Below are positions 54,037-63,027 of a stretch of DNA of 64,000 nucleotides, in pieces (positions within the stretch are counted from its first letter, which is position 1; every line of letters starts with the position of its first letter). Below the pieces are notes generated by a model, which had not been told where the DNA came from, did no database searches, and was given only the letters and a program-made list of their open reading frames with translations. Where the stretch lies: the NCBI GenBank assembly GCA_023417315.1, contig JAEZFW010000049.1, forward strand, positions 124,001-188,000, in the 5' to 3' direction. The translations under genes were made by a program, and so were the position numbers. Origin of the DNA: Pseudomonadota bacterium. GTDB taxonomy: Bacteria; Pseudomonadota; Gammaproteobacteria; Steroidobacterales; Steroidobacteraceae.

Positions 54037-55383
54037 GTGAAGAATGTCTTGCTGTCGGCTGCGATCGCGACGCTTCTATCGAGCACGGCAATCAGCGCAA
54101 GTGCCGCCGAGGGTGACGAGATCGCGGAGATTCGTGACGAGCTCCGCGCGCTCATGGAACGGGTCGATCGCCTCGAAACGGAGAACACCGCGCTCAAGTC
54201 GGAGAACGAGAAACTCAAGGAACAAGATGAGTATCTGCGCGCCGAGACACGCGGTCTGCGCAAGGAATCCGCGGTGCACGCCTCCGAGGTCGCAAAGGTC
54301 AAGGGTGCGGATTGGGCGGGACGCGTCGCGCTCAAGGGCGATATGCGTTATCGATACGAGATGATCAGCGATGAAACGTTGAACAGCTCGGGCGTTCAGA
54401 GCACAGCGGATCGCTACCGAGATCGCATTCGCGCACGTCTCAGCGCCGAGATCAAGGCGACCGACAGCATCAATCTGGGGATCGGCTTTGCGACGACTGA
54501 AGGCGGCGATCCACGCTCATCCAATCAGACGCTCTCGGGCGTGTTCTCGCGCAAAGCGCTCGATCTCGACTTCGCGTACTTCGATTGGAAGTTCGCAACG
54601 TGGGGAAATTTGATCGGCGGCAAGATGAAGCAGCCGTTCTTCAAGCCCGGTCAGAGCTTGTTCTGGGACAGCGACGTGAATCCCGAAGGCTTGGCAGTTA
54701 GCTTCTCACGCGGCAGCTATTTCGGGACGGCGTACAACTATTGGATCAACGAGGTCTCGGGTGCGGAAAGTGCGGTCACTGCCGACACGATGCTCTATGG
54801 CGCACAACTCGGAACTCGCTTGCCGGTCGGTGGCTCGACGCTCACGCTGGCAGCGCACTATTACGACCTGAGTGCGGGCGAGGGCAGGGCGCCGTTCTAC
54901 AACAACAACTCGAACGGCAACACGACGATCACGATACCTTCCGGCACGGGCACCGTCGCGGTGCTCGCAAACGACTATCGTGTCATCAACGTCGGTGCTG
55001 AGCTCGCCTCGACTGTCGGGTCTGTGCCGCTCACCCTTTGGGCCGATGTTGCACAAAACCAAGATGCGGAGGACTTCGATACGGCTTGGGGCGCGGGTGT
55101 GCTCCTTGGCAAGGCGGGTAACTATCGAACATGGGAGCTGGGAGCGAGCTATCAGGTAATCGAAAAGGATGCCTTGTTCGCACAACTCATCGATTCCGAT
55201 TTTGGCGGTGGACTTTCCGACAGTGAAGGCTTCGTCCTGCGAGCAGGCTACGCGCCCGTGCGTAATTGGGTGCTGAATGCCACGTACTTCATCAACGAGC
55301 GGAACGCAGACGTTGCGAATGCCGTTGGGCAAACCGGTGTGGACTACGATCGCCTGCAGCTGGACTTCAACGTGAAGTTCTAG
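54037..55383 (+). CDS. outer-membrane porin, probable phosphate-starvation porin
   Basis: A 448-residue beta-barrel porin. It starts with GTG 54037 behind AGGAG, has a signal peptide (LLSAAIATLLSSTAISASA), then a coiled coil (about residues 30-75, VDRLETENTALKSENEKL) that should form a periplasmic stalk. The barrel has alternating strands (GRVALKGDMRYRYEMISDE, KALDLDFAYFDWKFATWGN, TLTLAAHYYDLSAG) and the C-terminal phenylalanine (DFNVKF). It resembles the putative porin family with such coiled-coil stalks. A well-spaced Pho box precedes it, so induction under phosphate limitation and a role in anion or phosphate uptake, like OprP/PhoE, are likely. Selectivity is not shown. Confidence 0.85.
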   Translation: MKNVLLSAAIATLLSSTAISASAAEGDEIAEIRDELRALMERVDRLETENTALKSENEKLKEQDEYLRAETRGLRKESAVHASEVAKVKGADWAGRVALKGDMRYRYEMISDETLNSSGVQSTADRYRDRIRARLSAEIKATDSINLGIGFATTEGGDPRSSNQTLSGVFSRKALDLDFAYFDWKFATWGNLIGGKMKQPFFKPGQSLFWDSDVNPEGLAVSFSRGSYFGTAYNYWINEVSGAESAVTADTMLYGAQLGTRLPVGGSTLTLAAHYYDLSAGEGRAPFYNNNSNGNTTITIPSGTGTVAVLANDYRVINVGAELASTVGSVPLTLWADVAQNQDAEDFDTAWGAGVLLGKAGNYRTWELGASYQVIEKDALFAQLIDSDFGGGLSDSEGFVLRAGYAPVRNWVLNATYFINERNADVANAVGQTGVDYDRLQLDFNVKF

Positions 55384-55399
55384 GGCCTGCACTGCAGCC

Positions 55400-55469
55400 C
55401 GTGTAAAGTGTCATGTGTAACGTGTAGAGTGAGCGCACCGCCTCTGACGTACACTTGACACCTCACACG
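55400..55469. repeat. imperfect inverted repeat between the porin and phoU genes
   Basis: Arms 55400-55422 and 55448-55469 pair imperfectly (CGTGTAAAGTGTCATGTGTA with TACACTTGACACCTCACACG). Units of GTGTAAAGTGTCA type are reiterated in the left arm. It begins 17 bases after the porin stop and is probably a terminator-like or attenuating hairpin before phoU. Confidence 0.6.
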
Positions 55470-55492
55470 ACGTACCCGCCGCAAGGGCAGCC

Positions 55493-56233
55493 ATGGAAAA
55501 GTCCGATCTCTCGCACCACATCCTGAGCCGCTACAACGATGACTTGGAGCGGGTTCGCACCAACGTTCTACAGATGGGCGGCTTCGTCGAGGAGCAGCTC
55601 AGCCAAGCCGTCGAAGCGCTCGTGCAGGGCGACAGCCGCCTGGGCGAACAGGTTGCTCTCGGGGATGCCAAGGTCAATGCGATGGAAGTCGCGATCGATG
55701 ATGACTGCAGCCGCATCCTCGCGACGCGCAGTCCAGCCGCCTCCGATCTGCGACTCATCGTTGCCGTCATCAAGACGATCACGGACCTCGAGCGCATCGG
55801 CGATGAAGCCGAGAAGATCGGCTACATCGGTTCGCGCCTCGCAGCCGTGGAGCGGCCTGCGGATCGTTATCGCGAGCTCAAGCATCTCGGTCGGATCGTC
55901 GGCGATATCTTGCATGAAGCTCTCGATGCCTTCGCTCGACTCGATCCCGAAGCCGCCGTCGCAGTCGCCAAGAAGGACAGGCTCGTCGACGAGGAATACG
56001 AGGCGATCCAGCGGCAGTGCATCACGTTCATGATGGAAGATCCGCGTCAGATTCGACGCGCGCTCGATGTTCTGTGGGTCGCGCGAGCGCTGGAGCGCAT
56101 CGGCGATCACGCGAAGAACGTCTGCGAGTACGTCGTCTACATGGTGCACGGCAAGGACATTCGACACCTCTCGATGGAGGACGTCGAGAAACATCTCCAG
56201 AGCAGAGCACAGCGGTCGCAGGGCGCACGATAA
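55493..56233 (+). CDS. phoU: phosphate transport regulator PhoU (copy 1)
   Basis: A 246-residue protein of two three-helix PhoU repeats. The metal-binding signatures are VIKTITDLERIGDEAEKI (first half) and WVARALERIGDHAKNVCEYV (second half), both complete. PhoU links PstSCAB activity to PhoR. It is separated from the pst operon by dsbB and dapE. A second phoU ends that operon (62301), so this copy, next to a Pho-controlled porin, may have its own regulation. Confidence 0.93.
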   Translation: MEKSDLSHHILSRYNDDLERVRTNVLQMGGFVEEQLSQAVEALVQGDSRLGEQVALGDAKVNAMEVAIDDDCSRILATRSPAASDLRLIVAVIKTITDLERIGDEAEKIGYIGSRLAAVERPADRYRELKHLGRIVGDILHEALDAFARLDPEAAVAVAKKDRLVDEEYEAIQRQCITFMMEDPRQIRRALDVLWVARALERIGDHAKNVCEYVVYMVHGKDIRHLSMEDVEKHLQSRAQRSQGAR

Positions 56234-56236
56234 GCC

Positions 56237-56743
56237 ATGTTGGTCGCGCTCAATCGCCGGCTTGGCAACGGGCTCGGCTTCCTCGCCTGTGCCGCTTTGA
56301 TCGGTTACGCACTGTATGCCGAGCACGTACTCGGACTGGCACCATGCCCCCTATGCATCTTCCAGCGCGTTGCCGTGATCGCGATCGGAATGGTGTTTCT
56401 TCTCGCGACGCTGCATAACCCTGCGCGCACGGGCGCACGGGTCTATGGCGGGCTCATTGCGATCGCCGCGCTAGGTGGTATCGCGATCGCCGCGCGCCAC
56501 ATCTGGATTCAGGCGCAACCGCCGGGGACCATCGCCGCCTGCGGTGCCGATCTCGATTACATGATGGAAATTCTGCCGCTGCAGGAAGTCATCGCGAAGG
56601 TGCTGACCGGCTCCGGCGAATGCGGCACGGTCGATTGGACTCTGCTCGGGCTGTCCATGCCTTGGTGGGTCCTATTCGCGCTCGTTGGATTGATGGCGTG
56701 GGGAGTGGCCGTCAACTGGCTGCGCGTGACGCGTCACGAGTGA
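56237..56743 (+). CDS. dsbB: disulfide bond formation protein DsbB
   Basis: A 168-residue inner-membrane protein with four membrane segments. The first catalytic pair is in GLAPCPLCIFQRVAV and the second pair comprises C in TIAACGADLDYMM and in SGECGTVDWTLLG. DsbB reoxidises periplasmic DsbA using quinone. It starts 3 bases after phoU copy 1 (their reading frames nearly touch), so it is likely co-transcribed with it, an uncommon partner. The convergent dapE begins 30 bases downstream. Confidence 0.92.
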   Translation: MLVALNRRLGNGLGFLACAALIGYALYAEHVLGLAPCPLCIFQRVAVIAIGMVFLLATLHNPARTGARVYGGLIAIAALGGIAIAARHIWIQAQPPGTIAACGADLDYMMEILPLQEVIAKVLTGSGECGTVDWTLLGLSMPWWVLFALVGLMAWGVAVNWLRVTRHE

Positions 56744-56778
56744 CGCGCGCTCTTCGATCTTGCTCGTCACCCGTCACT
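56731..56778. repeat. short GTGACG-type inverted repeats between dsbB and dapE
   Basis: A perfect GCGTCAC-GA-GTGACGC hairpin (56731-56746) overlaps the dsbB stop, and a TCGTCACCCGTCAC run (to about 56778) can pair with it. It lies between convergent genes, as several other repeats here do. Sequence units resemble the GTGACGAAG runs near 62162 and 63844. Confidence 0.45.
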
Positions 56779-57940
56779 GCTGCGTGAGCAGCAGCTCCAT
56801 CACCCGCTCATACGTCTCCGACAGCGTATCGATATCGGCGACTCGCACGCTCTCGTTCACCTTGTGGATGCTCGCGTTGATCACGCCGAGCTCGACGACT
56901 TGAGCACCCGTCGGGGCGATGAATCGTCCGTCGGACGTGCCGCCGGTCGTGGAGAGCTCGGGCACTCTGCCGGTTTTTTCTTTCACCGCAGAGATGACCG
57001 CGCTCGACAACTCGCCCGGCGGCGTGAAGAACGGCAGTCCCGAGACGAACCACTCGAGCGTGTAGTTCACCTTGTGACGATTCAGGATCTCCGTGATCGT
57101 CTGCTGCAGCTTCTCGACCGTCTGCTCGGTCGAGAAACGAATGTTGAAGCGCGCTTTGAGCTCGCCTGGAATGACGTTCGGAGCGCCTGTGCCGGCGCTG
57201 ATGTTCGAGATCTGAAACGTCGTCGGCTGAAAGAATTCGTTGCCTTTGTCCCAGACGCGGCTCGCAAGCTCCGCTAATGCCGGGGCCGCTGCATGCACAG
57301 GATTGTCGGCCAAGTGCGGATAGGCAACGTGACCTTGTACGCCGTGCACCGTGAGCTTGCCGGACAATGAGCCGCGGCGTCCGATCTTGACCATGTCGCC
57401 GAGCGCGTTAGTGCTCGTCGGCTCGCCGACTACGCACCACGTGATCTTCTCGCCGCGCGCCTCCAGCACTTCCATGACGCGGCGTGTGCCGTCGATCGAT
57501 GGTCCTTCTTCATCGCTCGTGAGCAAGAACGCGAGCGTGCCCGAATGTTTTGGGTGTCGCGCGATGAAGCGCTCCGTCGCAGTGATCATTGCGGCGAGAC
57601 CGCTCTTCATATCTGCAGCACCGCGGCCGAATAGCATTCCATCGCGTACCACGGGCTCGAAAGGATCCGTCTGCCATTCTTCTCGCGGACCACTCGGAAC
57701 GACGTCCGTGTGTCCAGCAAAGCAGAGAATCGGCGCGCCATTACCGTGTAACGCCCACAGATTCTCCACTGGGCCGAACGGCATGCGCTCCAGGCGAAAG
57801 CCGAGCGCGCCCAAACGTTCCCCAATGATCTGCAAGCAACCCTGGTCCTCCGGACTGACGGACGGTCGGCGAATGAGCTCTTGGGTGAGCGCGAGAGCAG
57901 GCGAGGAGGGGCTGGACAAGGTGGGCTCCGAAAGGGGCAC
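56774..57940 (-). CDS. dapE: succinyl-diaminopimelate desuccinylase
   Basis: A 388-residue M20-family dinuclear zinc hydrolase that releases LL-diaminopimelate and succinate in lysine and peptidoglycan synthesis. Marks are [14 protein letters not shown] at the N terminus, metal and catalytic residues in [13 protein letters not shown] and [31 protein letters not shown], and the C-terminal [14 protein letters not shown]. The first start is GTG 57940; an in-frame TTG a few codons inside (57919) is possible. It is convergent with dsbB and 214 bases from the divergent pstS. Its pathway partner dapD lies at 63028. Confidence 0.93.
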   Translation of the reverse strand: MPLSEPTLSSPSSPALALTQELIRRPSVSPEDQGCLQIIGERLGALGFRLERMPFGPVENLWALHGNGAPILCFAGHTDVVPSGPREEWQTDPFEPVVRDGMLFGRGAADMKSGLAAMITATERFIARHPKHSGTLAFLLTSDEEGPSIDGTRRVMEVLEARGEKITWCVVGEPTSTNALGDMVKIGRRGSLSGKLTVHGVQGHVAYPHLADNPVHAAAPALAELASRVWDKGNEFFQPTTFQISNISAGTGAPNVIPGELKARFNIRFSTEQTVEKLQQTITEILNRHKVNYTLEWFVSGLPFFTPPGELSSAVISAVKEKTGRVPELSTTGGTSDGRFIAPTGAQVVELGVINASIHKVNESVRVADIDTLSETYERVMELLLTQQ

Positions 57941-58057
57941 GAACAGGCGAAAAGTCGCGGACTTATAGCGAACGCGTTCCCTCGCGGCAAGCGATCATGA
58001 CGCTCGCGTGACAAGAAATTTCCACGGCCCGCAGCAAAGCCAGGCTCCAGCTGGTCC

Positions 58058-58091
58058 ACGTAACAGAACTGTCATGAAAGATTGGCAGACT
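58058..58091 (+). promoter_or_regulatory. candidate Pho box upstream of pstS
   Basis: CTGTCAT (58069-58075) is a perfect half-site; an 11-base-spaced ACGTAAC (58058) is a weak partner. CAGACT, 10 bases after the perfect half-site, is a poor -10 box. The core is real-looking but the box is degenerate compared with those at 47369 and 53936. Confidence 0.42.
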
Positions 58092-58154
58092 TGCGCGCGT
58101 CGAGAGGCATACGTCCGTTCGTAAGCCCTAAATCAGCACGACGAGGTTCAGCGC

Positions 58155-59168
58155 ATGAATTTGTGGCACAAAGTTAGCGCACCGGCAGCGATCCTGATTG
58201 CAAGCTCTGTTGCGAGTCTCGCCGCTCCTCAGGTTTCGGTGGCGCAGAGTCAGGTCAAGATCGACGGCTCGAGCACGGTGTTCCCGATCGCAGAGGCTGT
58301 GGCAGAGGAGTTCCAAATCTCGAAGCGCGGCAAGGTGCGCGTGACGGTCGGCATTTCGGGGACGGGCGGCGGCTTTAAGCGTTTCTGCAGAGGCGAAACG
58401 GACGTCTCAAACGCCTCGCGGCCCATCCTGAAAGAGGAAATGGAGGCATGCCGCAAGGCAGGCATCAAGTACCTGGAGCTGCCGGTCGCATTCGATGCGC
58501 TCACGGTCGTCGTCAATCCCAAGAACACTTGGGTGAAGAGCTTGACGGTCGCCGATCTGAAGAAGATGTGGGAGCCGAGCGCGCAGGGGCGCATCTCGCG
58601 TTGGAACCAAGTACGCCCTGAATGGCCGGCCGAGCCGCTTGCGCTCTTCGGGCCAGGAGCAGATTCCGGCACCTTCGACTACTTCACCGAAGCGGTCACA
58701 GGCAAGGCGAAGGCAAGCCGCGGCGACTTCGCCGCGAGCGAGGACGACAACGTCATCGTCCAAGGGGTCGAGAGCAACAAGAACGCCTTGGGCTATTTCG
58801 GGTATGCCTACTACATCGAGAACAAGGAGCGGATTCGCGCAGTGCCGGTCGTGAACAAGGCGGGTAAGGCAGTGATGCCGAGTCTCGAAGCGGTCGTCGA
58901 TGGCAGCTACGAGCCATTATCTCGCCCGTTGTTCATCTACGTGAGCGAGGCCGCCACGCAGCGTCCGGAAGTGAGAGAGTTCATCGAGTTCTACCTGACG
59001 GACGGTGCTGAGCTCGCCAAGGAAGTGGGTTACGTGCCGCTGCCCGAGACGGCCTATCAGCTCGCGCGCAAGCATTTCAAGGAGAAAAAGCTTGGCACGG
59101 TGTTCGGCGGAACGCCCGAGGTCGGCGTGACGATCGATGACTTGCTTGCTCGCGAGGGCAAACTGTAA
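58155..59168 (+). CDS. pstS: periplasmic phosphate-binding protein PstS
   Basis: A 337-residue periplasmic binding protein with a signal peptide (APAAILIASSVASLAAPQVSVA). Phosphate-binding residues are in KIDGSSTVFPIAEAV, GISGTGGGFKRFCRGETDVS, NASRPIL and FGPGADSGTFDYFTEAV. It belongs to the larger PstS type (DUF-like with GSSTV motif) and shares its C-terminal FIEFYLTDGAELAKEVGYVP. It delivers phosphate to PstC/PstA. It is first of pstS-pstC-pstA-pstB, behind a weak Pho box. pstC follows after 140 bases. Confidence 0.93.
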   Translation: MNLWHKVSAPAAILIASSVASLAAPQVSVAQSQVKIDGSSTVFPIAEAVAEEFQISKRGKVRVTVGISGTGGGFKRFCRGETDVSNASRPILKEEMEACRKAGIKYLELPVAFDALTVVVNPKNTWVKSLTVADLKKMWEPSAQGRISRWNQVRPEWPAEPLALFGPGADSGTFDYFTEAVTGKAKASRGDFAASEDDNVIVQGVESNKNALGYFGYAYYIENKERIRAVPVVNKAGKAVMPSLEAVVDGSYEPLSRPLFIYVSEAATQRPEVREFIEFYLTDGAELAKEVGYVPLPETAYQLARKHFKEKKLGTVFGGTPEVGVTIDDLLAREGKL

Positions 59169-59308
59169 TCAGAGGCGATATCCGTGAGTCGAGCGACCGG
59201 TTCGACTCGCGGGGTCGACTCAGAACGCGGCACGAAGTAAAGTGCGCCCGCCGACGCGCCAGCCACACAGCTGCGTCGGTTTTCCGGCGCACACTGTAAG
59301 TTACGAAT

Positions 59309-60232
59309 TTGAACGCCACGAACTTCACACCCGGCCTCTCCCGGAACGCGCTGCGCTACCGCAAGATGAGAGACCGAGTCGTCGAGTTGCTGCTGCTCGC
59401 CGCGGGTCTGGTCGCGGTGTTCACGACGCTCGCGATCGTAGCCATCCTCTTGATCGAGTCGAGCGCCTTCTTCGAGCACGTCTCGATCCGCGAGTTCCTG
59501 ACCGGGACCATGTGGACGCCACTGTTCGCGGATGCACGTTACGGGATTCTGCCGTTGGTAGCAGGAACGCTCACGACCACGATCGTCGCGCTCCTCGTCG
59601 CGGTGCCGCTCGGCACGTTGATCGCGATCTACTTGAGCGAGTTCGCACCTCATAAGGTGCGCGAAACGGTAAAGCCGATTCTCGAGCTCCTTGGCGCTGT
59701 GCCGACGGTTGTCTACGGCTACTTCGCTTTGACGATGGTCACGCCGGCGCTGCAATGGCTGATGCCCGATTTGCCTGGCTTCAATATGTTGAGCGCGGGC
59801 CTCGTCATCGGCCTCATGATCGTGCCGTACGTGAGCTCGCTGAGCGAAGATGCAATGCGCGCCGTTCCTCGCTACATGCGCGAGGGTTCCTATGCGATGG
59901 GCGCGACGCGACTGCAGACGGCGTTGCGCGTAGTCGTACCGGGTGCGTTCTCTGGACTTGCTGCTGCGTTCATTCTCGGCATCTCGCGTGCGGTCGGAGA
60001 AACGATGGTCGTCGCGATCGCCGCCGGCATGCAGCCGAATTTCACCTTCGATCCGCGCGAACCGGCGGCGACGATCACCGCATACATCGTGCAGGTGAGC
60101 CTGGGTGATCTGCCTCACGGCAGCATCGGTTACCAGAGCATCTTCGCCGCCGGCTTGGTATTGATGTTCCTGACGCTGATTTTCAATGTCGTCGGCTTCT
60201 CGCTCACTCGACGTTTCAGAGAGGCATATTGA
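59309..60232 (+). CDS. pstC: phosphate ABC transporter permease PstC
   Basis: A 307-residue inner-membrane permease with six main membrane segments. The first is VVELLLLAAGLVAVFTTLAI. The permease coupling region is AVPTVVYGYFALTMV and RAVPRYMREGSYAMGATRLQTALRVV (EAA-type loop), then SRAVGETMVVAIAAGM. The start is probably TTG 59309; ATG 59366 would remove the first cytoplasmic residues. Its TGA overlaps the ATG of pstA, as usual in this operon. Confidence 0.9.
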   Translation: MNATNFTPGLSRNALRYRKMRDRVVELLLLAAGLVAVFTTLAIVAILLIESSAFFEHVSIREFLTGTMWTPLFADARYGILPLVAGTLTTTIVALLVAVPLGTLIAIYLSEFAPHKVRETVKPILELLGAVPTVVYGYFALTMVTPALQWLMPDLPGFNMLSAGLVIGLMIVPYVSSLSEDAMRAVPRYMREGSYAMGATRLQTALRVVVPGAFSGLAAAFILGISRAVGETMVVAIAAGMQPNFTFDPREPAATITAYIVQVSLGDLPHGSIGYQSIFAAGLVLMFLTLIFNVVGFSLTRRFREAY

Positions 60233-61176
60233 TGAGCGCGAATCACTCGGTCGCGCCGTTCTTGGATCCCGCGCTCGTGCGGCAATCGCTGTCGCGCCGC
60301 AAGCTCATGGATCAGATCTTCGTCATCGTCGGGCTCATCGTCATGCTCGCGTGCTTGGCGATCCTCGCGGTACTCTTCATCGACCTCGTGCGCGACGGCT
60401 CTGAGCGCTTCAGTTGGGATTTCTTCACGAACTTCGCCTCGCGAAAGGCAGAGCGCGCCGGCATTTTGGCTGCATGGGTGGGCACGACCCTCATCATGAT
60501 CGTGACGGCAGTGTGCGCCGTGCCGGTCGGTGTCGCCGCTGCGATTTATCTAGAGGAGTACGCGCCGAAGAACTGGTTCACGGCGATCATCGAGATCAAC
60601 GTCACGAATCTCGCAGGCGTACCTTCGATCGTCTACGGCTTGCTGGCGCTCGGATTGTTCGTTTACCAATTCGATCTAGGGCAGAGCATCGCCGCCGCCG
60701 GGCTCACGTTGGCTCTTCTGATATTGCCGATCGTGATCGTTGCGACGCGCGAATCCATTCGCTCCGTCCCGAAAGCGATCCGAGAAGCTGCATATGGCCT
60801 AGGTGCAACGCGCTGGGAAGTCACGAAGGACCACGTGCTGCCTTATTCGACGGGCGGCATTCTCACCGGCATGATCTTGGGCCTCTCGCGCGCGATCGGC
60901 GAGACGGCGCCGATCATCACCATCGGTGCGTTGAGCTTCATCGCATTCTTACCGGAGTCGCCGTTCAAGAGCGAATTCCCGTTCATCTCATTCGGGTGGT
61001 TGAACGATCCGTTCACCGCGATGCCGATTCAAATGTTCAACTGGGTTTCACGGCCGGATCCGGCTTTTCAGGCAAACGCGGCCGCCGCTGGAGCGATTCT
61101 CCTCGGCATGACGTTATTGATGAACGGCCTTGCGATCTGGATCCGCTACCGGTTCCGCAAGAAGATCAATTGGTAA
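60232..61176 (+). CDS. pstA: phosphate ABC transporter permease PstA
   Basis: A 314-residue permease, partner of PstC, with six membrane segments. Marks: [57 protein letters not shown], the coupling loop [20 protein letters not shown] and [16 protein letters not shown]. It starts at ATG 60232 within the stop of pstC (TGATG) and is followed by pstB after 46 bases. Confidence 0.92.
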   Translation: MSANHSVAPFLDPALVRQSLSRRKLMDQIFVIVGLIVMLACLAILAVLFIDLVRDGSERFSWDFFTNFASRKAERAGILAAWVGTTLIMIVTAVCAVPVGVAAAIYLEEYAPKNWFTAIIEINVTNLAGVPSIVYGLLALGLFVYQFDLGQSIAAAGLTLALLILPIVIVATRESIRSVPKAIREAAYGLGATRWEVTKDHVLPYSTGGILTGMILGLSRAIGETAPIITIGALSFIAFLPESPFKSEFPFISFGWLNDPFTAMPIQMFNWVSRPDPAFQANAAAAGAILLGMTLLMNGLAIWIRYRFRKKINW

Positions 61177-61222
61177 GCTCATTCACGAGTCACGTTTGCA
61201 GGTCTCGATTCGACGGGTAACC

Positions 61223-62152
61223 ATGATGGATTCGACCACAAGCGCTCGGACACAATCTCCGCGTACTCGGCACGCGCCTGAGGAGCAGTCAGTGCGAAAC
61301 GATCAATCTTCGTCTCAGGCCGGTGCGGATGCGCGCGGGGGAGCGCCGCGCATTTCGATCGCCGTCGACGATACGCGTAAGGTGCGCACGCTCAACGTCA
61401 AGGCGGCGGTCGATAATCTGAGCTTCTACTACGGCCAGCATCGCGCGCTGAAGAACCTGACGATTCCAATCGCCGATCGCCAGGTGACCGCGCTCATCGG
61501 TCCGTCTGGATGCGGCAAGAGCACGTTTCTGCGCTGCTTCAATCGTATGCATGACTTGCAGCCGGACACGCGTTACGAGGGCAGCATCACGTTACACCCG
61601 GACAATCTGAATCTCGTGGGGCAGGGCGTCGACCCGATCGAAGTGCGGATGCGGATCGGCATGGTGTTCCAGAAACCCAATCCGTTCCCGAAGTCGGTGT
61701 TCGAGAATGTCGCCTACGGCTTGCGCCTGCGCGGCGTGCGCAATCGAGCTACGCTCGCCGAGGAAGTCGAGAAGGCGTTGCGAGGCGCAGCATTGTGGGA
61801 TGAGGTGAAAGATCGCTTGCAGGACTCGGCACTCGCTCTGTCCGGCGGTCAGATGCAGCGATTGTGCATCGCGCGTGCGCTCGCGACGACCCCGGAGATC
61901 CTGCTGTTCGACGAACCGACCTCGGCGCTCGATCCGATCGCGACTGCGAAGATCGAAGAATTGATCTCGACGCTCCGCGATCAAGTGACAGTCCTCATCG
62001 TCACTCACAACATGCAGCAGGCCGCGCGCGTGTCCGACTACACGGCTTTCATGTATCTCGGCGAGCTCATCGAGTTCGATGAGGCGGCAAAGATCTTCAC
62101 GAATCCAAGCAAGAAGGCGACGGAAGATTACATTACTGGGCGCTATGGATAG
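61223..62152 (+). CDS. pstB: phosphate ABC transporter ATP-binding protein PstB
   Basis: A 309-residue ATPase of the Pst importer. Walker [19 protein letters not shown]-loop [20 protein letters not shown] signature [16 protein letters not shown], Walker [18 protein letters not shown] and the H-loop [17 protein letters not shown] are all present. I take ATG 61223; the frame stays open back into pstA. The first 55-60 residues before [16 protein letters not shown] are a polar, probably disordered extension that is longer than in the E. coli protein (257 residues). Confidence 0.92.
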   Translation: MMDSTTSARTQSPRTRHAPEEQSVRNDQSSSQAGADARGGAPRISIAVDDTRKVRTLNVKAAVDNLSFYYGQHRALKNLTIPIADRQVTALIGPSGCGKSTFLRCFNRMHDLQPDTRYEGSITLHPDNLNLVGQGVDPIEVRMRIGMVFQKPNPFPKSVFENVAYGLRLRGVRNRATLAEEVEKALRGAALWDEVKDRLQDSALALSGGQMQRLCIARALATTPEILLFDEPTSALDPIATAKIEELISTLRDQVTVLIVTHNMQQAARVSDYTAFMYLGELIEFDEAAKIFTNPSKKATEDYITGRYG

Positions 62153-62161
62153 CACTCGGCC

Positions 62162-62296
62162 AAGTGACGGAGTGATGAGGTGACAGAGTGACGAAGTCAG
62201 AATGGCTCGCACTCTCACGAACCTCCAAGGCATAGCATCGCGCTACTGTCCTAGCTTCTGACTTTGTCACCTCGTCACTCCGTCGCTTCGTGACTT
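62162..62296. repeat. 41-base imperfect inverted repeat between pstB and phoU copy 2
   Basis: Arms 62162-62202 and 62256-62296 pair at about 31 of 41 positions. Both are runs of GTGACGGAG/GTGACGAAG-like 9-base units. The hairpin lies between pstB and the ATG of phoU copy 2 (62301), so it might reduce read-through from the pst genes into phoU. Confidence 0.75.
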
Positions 62297-62300
62297 CACC

Positions 62301-63011
62301 ATGACGGATCCCCTCGAAGGCCACACGGCAAAAACGCTCGACGGGCTACTCGGCGAATTGCGCCTGAGTGCGGTGTCGATGGGCGGGCTCGTCATCGATC
62401 AAGTTGCAAGCTCGATCAATTCACTGCTCGAGGGCGATGCGGCGCTCGCTGAGCTCGTCTTGTCGCGCGAGGTGCAAGTGAACGATCTCGAACGCACCGT
62501 CGATCGAGAGGCCTTTCGACTCATCGCGCTCCATCAGCCAGTCGCTGGCGATCTTCGGATGGCGAAGGCAGTCTCGCGCATTACCGTCGAGCTCGAGCGT
62601 GCCGGCGATGAGGCGAAGAAGATCGCCAAGTTCGCGGTGCGGCTCGCGTCCGGTGAGCCGCAAGGGCCAGTGCGCGCCGTCGCTCGTTATCTGCGACATA
62701 TGGCCGAGCTCACGACGGGCATGCTTCGAGATGCAGTCCGTGCGCTCGATGAATCCGACGCATCGATGGCTCAGACCGTAGCCGCGCGCGATTCGGAATT
62801 AGATGCCGAGTTCGCAGCCGCGCTGCGACAGGTCCTTACGCTCGCGATGCAGGATCAGCGCTTCCTAGGTGCCACGATCGACACAGTGTTCGCACTCAAG
62901 GGTCTCGAGCGCATCGGCGATCACGCAAAGAATATCGCCGAGCAGGTGGTGTTCGTGACGAGCGGGGAGGACGTGAGGCACCGCAGGCGCTCTGCGGGAG
63001 TGACGAAGTGA
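62301..63011 (+). CDS. phoU: phosphate transport regulator PhoU (copy 2)
   Basis: A 236-residue PhoU paralogue of two three-helix repeats: AVSRITVELERAGDEAKKIA in the first half and TVFALKGLERIGDHAKNIAEQV in the second. It follows pstB in the canonical pst-phoU order, so it is the more likely classical PhoU. Compared with copy 1, the first metal motif is ELERAGDEA rather than DLERIGDEA, and the C terminus ends in a basic tail (RHRRRSAGVTK) that is partly encoded by GTGACGAAG repeat units. dapD is convergent 16 bases downstream. Confidence 0.92.
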   Translation: MTDPLEGHTAKTLDGLLGELRLSAVSMGGLVIDQVASSINSLLEGDAALAELVLSREVQVNDLERTVDREAFRLIALHQPVAGDLRMAKAVSRITVELERAGDEAKKIAKFAVRLASGEPQGPVRAVARYLRHMAELTTGMLRDAVRALDESDASMAQTVAARDSELDAEFAAALRQVLTLAMQDQRFLGATIDTVFALKGLERIGDHAKNIAEQVVFVTSGEDVRHRRRSAGVTK

Positions 63012-63027
63012 CTCGCCATTGCGCGAG

